Below, piece after piece: positions 58,437-64,000 of a stretch of 64,000 nt of DNA. Position 1 is the stretch's first letter. Every line of letters begins with the position of its first letter. Both the position numbers and the translations under genes were made by a program. Source of the stretch: Candidatus Eremiobacterota bacterium (GTDB lineage Bacteria; Vulcanimicrobiota; Vulcanimicrobiia; Vulcanimicrobiales; Vulcanimicrobiaceae); the NCBI GenBank assembly GCA_019240525.1, contig JAFAYE010000001.1, positions 2,329,300 to 2,393,299 of the forward strand. Reading direction: 5' to 3'. The notes beneath the pieces were generated by a model. That model was given only the letters and a program-made list of their open reading frames with translations, ran no database searches and was not told the DNA's origin.

Positions 58437-59701
58437 TCGCTCCGTTCGCTTGGGCGCCATATCGCGATTGCGAGCGGATAACCTCCGGTCGCAAATGGGG
58501 CGCCCGCAATACGACGAAGCGTGCGCAGATCGAACGCGTCGATCGTGTTCGCGCCGGCGCAGGGAACGTAGAGCCTGTGGGCGCTCGCATCGAGTGCGGG
58601 TTTCCACGGCGTCGCGCAGGTTTGTAACGGCGGCCGCTTGGGGCGCAAGCTGCGCGCGTCGAGCACGTCGATGCGCGCCAGAGCCTCGTCGGTCACAAAG
58701 AGCGTTTGCGTGGACGAATCGAGCGCCGCGCCGAGGGGAAAGGTGAGATCCGCGCTGCGAGCGACCAGCCGCGACCTGGGACCGCGCAATGCGAACGCTA
58801 CGGCCGACCCGGCAGCGGCAAAGAGCGACTCGGCACTCTGATTCGAAACAACGTACAGCCGTGTGCCGTCGGGCGAAAGGACGAGCGAAAAAGCGCGGCC
58901 GATCGCGTAGAAGCGTCGAACGACACGCATCGAGCGTGCGTTGATGACGGCGACCGTGCCGTCGTTGGTGTTGGCGACGTAAACGAGCTGACGGCGCTCG
59001 TCGATCGCGAGGCCTTCCGCCGTTGCGCCGGTGGCGACGCGGGTGACCGCCCCTCCCGCATCGATGCGCGTCAGCGCGCCGCTTCCGTTCCAATCGCGAT
59101 CGGTCACAAAGACTTGGCGCGTTCGGCCGTCGATTGCGACGTCATCGCCGAACGCAACGTCGCCGATTCGCACCACGCCCCAGGGTTGCAGCCTCGCCAA
59201 CGCCAGCGACGTGCCTTGCGTATCGGGCGCTGCGACGCGGCCGTCCGCGTCGATGGCGACGTCGCCTGGAGCGCCGGGTATTGCGAGCACGCCGAGCACC
59301 GAAAGAGTATGCGCATCGTGAAAAACGAGGCCATCGTCGTACGAAGCCGCAACCAGGAGCGCGCGATTCTTGGGCGGGGGAATGCCGATGCGCACGGTTG
59401 CCGCGGCGAGGCCGGCCGCGTTGCCAACGACCAGCAACGCGCTCGAGCTTGCACGCAGCCGCGGAACTTCATAGAAGCCGCCGGCAATCCGCCCCGCACC
59501 CAGCACCGCGAATTGATACGGTGGCGCAAATCCGTTGACGTGCAACTGGAGGAGGCTTCCGGGCAGATACTGCCACGGTGCGATCGTGATGCGTCCGGTG
59601 GCGAGTTGCTGTTTTTGCGGATGCGCCGCAGCGCCAGCGAGTGCGATGCACGCCGATGCGAGCAGAGCGATGCGCCAGACCTGCGGTTCACGCCGGCGCA
59701 T
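58433..59701 (-). CDS. Exported YncE-like beta-propeller protein
   Basis: 422 residues from the ATG at 59701. Signal peptide about 1-26 (IALLASACIALAGAAA). An N-terminal Ig-like stretch (WQYLPGSLLQLHVNGFAPPYQFAVLG) leads into a seven-bladed propeller with VYVANTNDGTVAVINARSM, SLVLSPDGTRLYVVSN and LYVPCAGANTIDAFDLRTLRR repeats. No catalytic domain follows. It probably binds a ligand or protein outside the inner membrane. Overlaps both neighbours in its operon. Confidence 0.85.
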   Translation of the reverse strand: MRRREPQVWRIALLASACIALAGAAAHPQKQQLATGRITIAPWQYLPGSLLQLHVNGFAPPYQFAVLGAGRIAGGFYEVPRLRASSSALLVVGNAAGLAAATVRIGIPPPKNRALLVAASYDDGLVFHDAHTLSVLGVLAIPGAPGDVAIDADGRVAAPDTQGTSLALARLQPWGVVRIGDVAFGDDVAIDGRTRQVFVTDRDWNGSGALTRIDAGGAVTRVATGATAEGLAIDERRQLVYVANTNDGTVAVINARSMRVVRRFYAIGRAFSLVLSPDGTRLYVVSNQSAESLFAAAGSAVAFALRGPRSRLVARSADLTFPLGAALDSSTQTLFVTDEALARIDVLDARSLRPKRPPLQTCATPWKPALDASAHRLYVPCAGANTIDAFDLRTLRRIAGAPFATGGYPLAIAIWRPSERSE

Positions 59702-60974
59702 CAATTATCTCCGCGATGCGCGCAAGCCCGACGCCGACGTCGCTTCCGGGGGCGACCGTGGTCTCGGTAGTCTTTCGGGGGTCGAGCGCAAAGCTTGCCA
59801 ACCTGTAGCCGTCGAAAGTGCCGGCGACGATCGTGCCGTCGGGGTCCACGGCGAACGCACGATGCATCGAACGATCGAAAACCACGATGTAGAGGCGCAA
59901 CTCCATCGCGCGTGCCCGGGCGATGCGCTCGGACCACGGGTCGCCGAGTGCGGTGCTCCAACAGATGAGTGCGTAGTTCGCGCGACGATAGGCGACCAAT
60001 CCGGCCGGATCGAGAACGACGCTATCCTCGACCGCGGCTGCTGGCAGTTTGCGGCAGAGCGCCGTTAAGCTCTCCGGGTCGCATGGGGAGAGTGCGTAGC
60101 CGTCGTCGAGCACCTCAATGCGCGCGTCAATATCTTCAGGAAGCGGATCGATCGAGATCGCGAGGCGCAACGGGCCATCGAAGTGCGCGCCGGTCATTTG
60201 CGGCGGCGGTACGGTGCTGCGTTGCGGAGCTTCGCTTCCCAGAACGATCGACCCGAAGAGCGTCTCGGGCTCGCGCTCGCCGGCGATGGCGACTATCTCG
60301 CCCTGCGGGTTCACGATTTGACTCTTACCGCAGTAGGCGACCATGCCCAACTCGCTCCCACATTTGTTCGCGGCAACGAACGGCACTCGATTTTCGTAGG
60401 CGCGCACGCGCCCGAGAAGGTCGGCTTGAGCGTTCTCCAGACGATGCGGGTCGCGGCCGCTCGTCACCCATGCCGTTGGCATCACCAATGCGGCCGCGCC
60501 GCGGTCGACGAGATGCCGCGCGATGGTAGGAAGACGACCGTCGGCGCAGATGAGTACGCCGAGGACCCCGACTGCGGTCGCAATCGGTTCGATACGTTCG
60601 CCCGGCGAAAACCAACGCCGATCAAAATGCCAGAGGAAAAGCTTGTCCGTACGTCCGGCGAGCGAGCCATCGGCATCGATCACGAATGCAGCGTTGCGCA
60701 CCGCGCCATTCGCGGCTGCGGCGCCGACCACGATGACCGTTCGCGTAGCCGAGGCGATGCGACGCAGTCTTTCCAGCGCGGTCTCAACAGCACGCATATC
60801 AATCGCAGCGTTCCCGATAACATACGCGGGGAACGTGGCCTCGGGCAACACAATTAAATCGGCATGAGAGGCGACGCGCTGCACGTCGTCGGCGATGAGT
60901 TCGCAGACGCGGGGGAAGTCACGGCGGTCATGTGCTCTCAGTTGCATCGCCGCAACGCGAAGGCAAGCGGTCAT
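59688..60974 (-). CDS. Carbon-nitrogen hydrolase with degenerate second nitrilase-like half
   Basis: 428 residues from the ATG at 60974. Residues 1-260 are a nitrilase/CN-hydrolase domain with Glu45 (LPEATFPAY), Lys111 (GRTDKLFL) and Cys143 (LICADGRLP), followed by LGRVRAYENRVPFVAANKCG. Residues about 270-428 resemble the last half of another such domain (ICWSTALGDPWSERIARARAMELRLYIVVF, then AFAVDPDGTIVAG) without its Glu, Lys or Cys. The first half is likely active on a nitrile or amide; the second may be structural. First gene of the unit with the YncE-like and NAGPA genes. Confidence 0.82.
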   Translation of the reverse strand: MTACLRVAAMQLRAHDRRDFPRVCELIADDVQRVASHADLIVLPEATFPAYVIGNAAIDMRAVETALERLRRIASATRTVIVVGAAAANGAVRNAAFVIDADGSLAGRTDKLFLWHFDRRWFSPGERIEPIATAVGVLGVLICADGRLPTIARHLVDRGAAALVMPTAWVTSGRDPHRLENAQADLLGRVRAYENRVPFVAANKCGSELGMVAYCGKSQIVNPQGEIVAIAGEREPETLFGSIVLGSEAPQRSTVPPPQMTGAHFDGPLRLAISIDPLPEDIDARIEVLDDGYALSPCDPESLTALCRKLPAAAVEDSVVLDPAGLVAYRRANYALICWSTALGDPWSERIARARAMELRLYIVVFDRSMHRAFAVDPDGTIVAGTFDGYRLASFALDPRKTTETTVAPGSDVGVGLARIAEIIDAPA

Positions 60975-61042
60975 CCGCCGCCAGATTCGCGCCTCGAAAA
61001 GGTATGCCCTTATTTGCCGACAAATCGTTGCATCAGGAGAGT

Positions 61043-61894
61043 GTGCTAAACGTGAGACGCGCGATTCCAAAATTGACGCTTGCGGTATCCACCGCAAGCG
61101 TTCTTTTGTTTGCCGCGACACCGCCGTCGACTTTGGCGGGTGCGGCCGTTCCGACGCCGACGCCGCCCGCCGCGAAGAGCAAAGACGTTTGCGGCGTCAC
61201 TAAGAGCAAGTGGGCGCACATACAATGCGAACAATTCAACAGCTCCGCGCCGGGAGACGAATATTTCGGCCGAATGAAGATGAGCTATCTCGGCATCGAC
61301 AACACGTATAAGGACGGCGCGATCAGCGCCGGCGGCTACACGACCGATCCAAAGCTCATTTCGAAGTTGGATTTTGCGACCGACGCACTGCGAAAGTGGG
61401 CGGCGAAGTATCCGAACGATCCACAACTGCCACGTTCGTATTTCTTGGGCGTTCAAGTACTCCGAAAAGTCTACACGCAGAGCGAGCAGCAAACCACGTG
61501 GGAGTTTGTAGAGCTGCTGGTGACCAAATACGGCGGAACCTATTTCGGCAAAGTCATGAAGGCGAGCCTCGCCAACGGCTACACCGAGCATTGGTTCGCA
61601 TTGGCGCAGATTTGCCCGACGCCGCTACCCCTGGGAGTGATGCCCGAAACGACACCAGCCGCAACGCCATCCCCCACGCCCGCTCCGGGACATCCGGCCA
61701 TTGACGTCATCACGCCGCCGTGCGTCCAGCCGTCATCAACCCCTGAAGTCGAGCCAACCGAAGCGCCGACGCAACCGCCAACGCAAGCGCCAAGCGTGAA
61801 ACCAACTGCTTCGGGCACGCGGCCCCTGCCGCGCGCTTCCGCGAACGTGCCGGGTCCGTCCCCGGCTCCGCCTTCGGTGCGTTCGACGAGCTAA
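61043..61894 (+). CDS. Exported protein with Pro/Thr-rich C-terminus, unknown function
   Basis: About 283 residues. Start ambiguous between GTG at 61043, 4 nt after an AGGAGA site, and GTG at 61052. Signal peptide LTLAVSTASVLLFAATPPSTLAGA. The folded part (residues about 50-185) begins KDVCGVTKSKWAHIQCEQF with two cysteines, and contains KLDFATDALRKWAAKYPNDPQLPRSYFLGVQVLRKVYTQ, which looks helical (TPR-like at best). The last 90 residues are Pro/Thr/Ala-rich and unstructured. Divergent from the CN hydrolase. No recognised family. Confidence 0.7.
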   Translation: MLNVRRAIPKLTLAVSTASVLLFAATPPSTLAGAAVPTPTPPAAKSKDVCGVTKSKWAHIQCEQFNSSAPGDEYFGRMKMSYLGIDNTYKDGAISAGGYTTDPKLISKLDFATDALRKWAAKYPNDPQLPRSYFLGVQVLRKVYTQSEQQTTWEFVELLVTKYGGTYFGKVMKASLANGYTEHWFALAQICPTPLPLGVMPETTPAATPSPTPAPGHPAIDVITPPCVQPSSTPEVEPTEAPTQPPTQAPSVKPTASGTRPLPRASANVPGPSPAPPSVRSTS

Positions 61895-61915
61895 GCTCAG
61901 CGAGCTAAGCTCAGC
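61888..61915 (+). repeat. Tandem 14-bp duplication
   Basis: GAGCTAAGCTCAGC occurs twice head to tail (61888-61901 and 61902-61915). The first copy contains the stop codon of the exported-protein gene. Each unit holds a short inverted repeat GAGCT-A-AGCTC. It looks like local slippage rather than a functional element. Confidence 0.6.
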
Positions 61916-61932
61916 GGGACGCCCAGATAACA

Positions 61933-61964
61933 AAAGCCCTCCGCGTGAGCGGAGGGCTTTGTGT
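61933..61964. terminator. Strong symmetric intrinsic terminator
   Basis: AAAGCCCTCCGC-GTGA-GCGGAGGGCTTT is a perfect 12-bp stem with a tetraloop, followed on the plus strand by GTGTTTT and flanked on the other side by A-rich sequence. It sits between the convergent genes ending at 61894 and 61983 and should terminate both. Confidence 0.88.
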
Positions 61965-61982
61965 TTTCGGGCGATCCGATGC

Positions 61983-63311
61983 TTACAGCTTTATGCCGAT
62001 ACCCGCATACGGGCCGCTTTCGGAGAATCCGATCGGGGCTGCGTTGTGATTGTAGCCACGATCGCCCAGGAATCCGGCTTCAAGGAAGAGCGGAAATCCG
62101 GGGAACGAGTACGAGAATCCAATGTCGTACTTGAAGATATCGTACCCAACGTTGTACGTGCACGACCCGCCGGTGGGATTACCACATGCCAGCGGATTGC
62201 TGTTGTAGTTGCCGTTGACGCCGAAGTAGTAAAGCGCGCTTCCATAAAACGAGAACGCGCGATCTAGATCCGGCAGTTTTTCGAGGCCGACACCGGCGCC
62301 CGTTTCTTTCGGATATCCGTAGTTGTTTCCGCGCCACATGTATCCACCAACGAGGTAGATGCGTGGCTTGAGGATACGAATGCCCAGACGAGCGTCGAAG
62401 TCATAGTCTCGACCGATGAAGGCCGGAACCGAGGTCTGACCGAGTCCGCCGATGGTGGTGACATAGCAGTCGGCACCGCCGCAGTTATGCGGCCAGTTCC
62501 ACTGACGGTAGTCGACCTCAACCATGAAAGGCAGGGCCATGATCGGAATCTCGATGGCTCCGTGGAGCCGGTAGGAGAAGCCTCCATTGTTGTTATTGCT
62601 GGTGTTGCCGGGGTCAAACTCGTTGTAGACCTTCGGCGAGATGATGTAATCGCCGGCAGCGTAAAAGTCGTAGTACGGCGCGGCCGACGGCATTGGCGTC
62701 GCTGTCGGCGGCGGTGGTGGCGGCGGCGGCGGCGGTGGAGCCGGCGTTGGCGGCGGGGTCGGCGGAATATAGCGAACCACGACGATACGACGGTCCGGAA
62801 CCCATTGGACGTAAGCGCCCATGCCTTCCGAAATCACGCGAACCGGTACGAGAACGGTGCCTTGGTAGATAATCGGCGGAACGTCCAAGGGACGTGTCTC
62901 GCCATTGATGACAACCTCCGGCTTTCCGACGGTCACTTTGACCTCGGCGCCGGCTTTGCTGACCGTCACGGTCTTGCTGCCTGCGTCAAACGACACAGTT
63001 GCGCCCATTTGCTCGAACATCGAGCGAAGCGGGATCAGTAAGGTTCCGCCGCGCACGAGCGCAGCGAGAACGCGAGCCTGCTTCAGTATATCGGGCTTCG
63101 CATAGACGTGGTGGTCATTGAAGAGAATCGGATACTGACCCGACGGCGGGGACCCGAAGTTCGCCGGCGGAGCAGCCATCGCACCCTGGTCTTGAGCGAT
63201 CGCGTTGGTTCCAATGTTGCCATGCGACGCTCCAGGCTGGGCTGCGACCGCGTTGAGTCCAAGACCGGCTACCATTAGCGCGGCCAGGACCCCAGTGCTC
63301 AGTCGCTTCAA
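61983..63311 (-). CDS. Copper-amine-oxidase-N-like (stalk) domain fused to predicted outer-membrane beta-barrel
   Basis: 442 residues. TTG start 5 nt after a full AGGAGG site. Signal peptide about 1-24 (ending AVAA). Residues 75-182 are a CuAO_N1-like domain (LLIPLRSMFEQMGATVSFDAGSKTVTV, then VLVPVRVISEGMGAYVQW). A poly-proline hinge at about 183-205 follows, then about 235 residues of alternating beta strands rich in Tyr, Phe and Gly (YIISPKVYNEFDP, then FSYRLHGAIEIP and FDARLGIRIL). It ends GPYAGIGIKL, as in porin-like barrels. This indicates an outer membrane. Function unknown; the stalk domain may bind peptidoglycan. Confidence 0.78.
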   Translation of the reverse strand: MKRLSTGVLAALMVAGLGLNAVAAQPGASHGNIGTNAIAQDQGAMAAPPANFGSPPSGQYPILFNDHHVYAKPDILKQARVLAALVRGGTLLIPLRSMFEQMGATVSFDAGSKTVTVSKAGAEVKVTVGKPEVVINGETRPLDVPPIIYQGTVLVPVRVISEGMGAYVQWVPDRRIVVVRYIPPTPPPTPAPPPPPPPPPPPTATPMPSAAPYYDFYAAGDYIISPKVYNEFDPGNTSNNNNGGFSYRLHGAIEIPIMALPFMVEVDYRQWNWPHNCGGADCYVTTIGGLGQTSVPAFIGRDYDFDARLGIRILKPRIYLVGGYMWRGNNYGYPKETGAGVGLEKLPDLDRAFSFYGSALYYFGVNGNYNSNPLACGNPTGGSCTYNVGYDIFKYDIGFSYSFPGFPLFLEAGFLGDRGYNHNAAPIGFSESGPYAGIGIKL

Positions 63312-63442
63312 TGTGTCCTCCTAGCTGTTAATTGAGCTTAGGCCCAACCGCCCGGACCCTGCGGGTGCCGGTCGCGAGTGCCTTTGGCGTCCTTTTCGGG
63401 GACGGACGATTGCCTCCCCTGCAGTGAGAGGAGACTTTGCGC

Positions 63443-63838
63443 TTAGGCGAGCTTCTCGCGCAGCTTTGCCAGAAACTTGGCCTTGTCGATGATGTAGCGC
63501 TCGTGGCTGCCTTCGGCGACGGCTTCCTGTTCGTCGAAGACGTGGACGGCAAAGCTCACCCGCGGACCATCGAGCATGACCACTTCTACTTCAGTACGTA
63601 CGATGAATCCGACCGGCACCGGTTTCTTGTGCTCGAGATCGACGTGAGTACCCAGCGTAATCTGACCGGGCCTCAAAATCGGCTCGACGCAATGGATCGC
63701 CGCGCTTTCGACGAGTTGAACGAGCATGGACGTAGAGAGGACGTCGACGCCCTTGTTGCCCGCCTTCTCGGCGGTCATCCACTCCTCGACGCGGCTCTGC
63801 AGGCTGTACGAGCGGCCGATGTCGAGTTTCGCGCTCAT
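63443..63838 (-). CDS. Hotdog-fold thioesterase (FlK/acyl-CoA thioesterase-like)
   Basis: 131 residues from the ATG at 63838. VEEWMTAEKAGNKGVDVLSTSMLVQLVESAA, LGTHVDLEHKKPVPVGFIVRTEVEV and VSFAVHVFDEQEAVAEGSHERYIID match the FlK-like hotdog family that hydrolyses short or unusual acyl-CoAs. A threonine/glutamate/histidine site (TSM, VES and HER) is plausible. The 131-bp stretch between this gene and the beta-barrel protein gene holds no feature I can support other than the latter's ribosome-binding site. Confidence 0.8.
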   Translation of the reverse strand: MSAKLDIGRSYSLQSRVEEWMTAEKAGNKGVDVLSTSMLVQLVESAAIHCVEPILRPGQITLGTHVDLEHKKPVPVGFIVRTEVEVVMLDGPRVSFAVHVFDEQEAVAEGSHERYIIDKAKFLAKLREKLA

Positions 63839-63900
63839 TGCCTCCGGGAGATACGCCCCGCAGCCGATTTCCTCATGCCGAGGTTCCAATAGTAGGTCCT

Positions 63901-63931
63901 TTGAATCAAAGACCGTTGGCCGCCGTATATG
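63901..63931 (+). promoter_or_regulatory. Possible promoter for the gene at 63961
   Basis: TTGAAT (63901-63906), 19-nt spacer, TATATG (63926-63931). Spacer is long, so this is tentative. It lies about 30 bp before a ribosome-binding site and ATG. Confidence 0.35.
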
Positions 63932-63960
63932 AGCCGTGAAGGCCCGCTTGTAGGAGAGAG

Positions 63961-64000
63961 ATGCTCAGGAAGACAGAACCCTCCGTTTCTTTAAAGGCAA
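63961..64000 (+). CDS. Start of an unidentified gene (truncated by window edge)
   Basis: An ATG at 63961 preceded by TAGGAGAGAG (AGGAG 5 nt upstream) opens a frame MLRKTEPSVSLKA that runs off the window. Only 13 residues are visible, so no product can be assigned. The strong ribosome-binding site and the promoter-like sequence before it make a real start likely. Confidence 0.45.
   Translation, partial: MLRKTEPSVSLKA

Noticed and set aside
61888-61915. The 14-bp tandem duplication as an attachment site or integration scar
   Set aside because: No integrase, tRNA or change in gene content nearby; it overlaps a stop codon next to a terminator and is best explained by slippage.
1-64000. Mobile elements, CRISPR arrays, prophage genes, rRNA or tRNA genes
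   Set aside because: I found no transposase, integrase, repeat-spacer pattern, phage structural gene, or cloverleaf-like sequence in the few short intergenic gaps.

Overview
This 64 kb window is a GC-rich, very densely packed bacterial chromosome segment with about 65 protein genes. I see no rRNA, tRNA, CRISPR array, insertion sequence or phage gene. Many neighbouring genes overlap by 1-29 bp, often as ATGA, GTGA, TTGA or CTGA stop/start overlaps, so long translationally coupled operons are the rule. A signal-peptide protein with a copper-amine-oxidase-N-like domain and a predicted C-terminal beta-barrel (61983-63311) points to a diderm cell. Futalosine-route menaquinone genes (mqnB, mqnD), YVTN/YncE propellers, an EF-G2-type GTPase and a type III PKS fit a deep-branching, aerobic, organotrophic lineage. 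Candidatus Eremiobacterota (WPS-2) is my best guess, but it is inference from gene content, not proof.

Layout, 1-14 kb: a type III PKS with an ICMT-like methyltransferase; a plus-strand operon with a YncE/phosphoesterase-like protein, a guanidine-hydrolase-fold protein without its catalytic residues, a phosphoesterase and an ABC exporter; an HTH-metallo-beta-lactamase fusion; thioredoxin reductase; glcD-glcE; and aroH-tyrA. 14-22 kb (minus strand): two E1-alpha genes, E1-beta and E2 of a 2-oxoacid dehydrogenase, read through into queD-queE, mqnB-mqnD and a NamZ-like muramidase. 22-31 kb: amidohydrolase, FAD reductase, threonine dehydratase, threonine aldolase, ETF-ubiquinone oxidoreductase and thiO-thiS-thiG. 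Together these suggest amino-acid and acyl-CoA oxidation feeding quinone.

31-42 kb (mostly minus strand): two orphan peptide-type solute-binding lipoproteins, a methyltransferase, bcp, a metallo-hydrolase, pyrE, EF-G2, a PHP phosphoesterase with a histone-H1-like tail, and an ECF sigma factor followed by an anti-sigma zinc finger fused to a complete O6-alkylguanine-DNA alkyltransferase. The sigma/anti-sigma-Ogt/PHP-tail block is the most novel system here: a candidate alkylation-damage-sensing sigma switch. 42-51 kb: hypothetical exported proteins, an acetate-type symporter with its DUF485 partner, and a SUF operon (sufC-D-S-U, no sufB) divergent from a sufR-like regulator and a second scaffold gene. 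51-64 kb: RNA cyclic phosphodiesterase, metallo-hydrolase, flavin reductase, O-methyltransferase, folD, tlpA, a NAGPA-type glycosidase, a YncE-like propeller, a nitrilase-like protein, two exported proteins and a hotdog thioesterase.

Two expression themes recur. Several genes have no ATG, GTG or TTG where homology demands a start (ABC ATPase, ABC permease, queD, thiO, an exported protein, a metallo-hydrolase). Several promoters have their -10 box 7-9 nt before the start codon (sufC, sufR, etfD, perhaps aroH), which suggests leaderless mRNAs. Only one strong symmetric terminator and one other clear intrinsic terminator were found. The longest stretch without a gene is about 230 bp (41831-42063). 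All calls are from reading the sequence; no database search was run.
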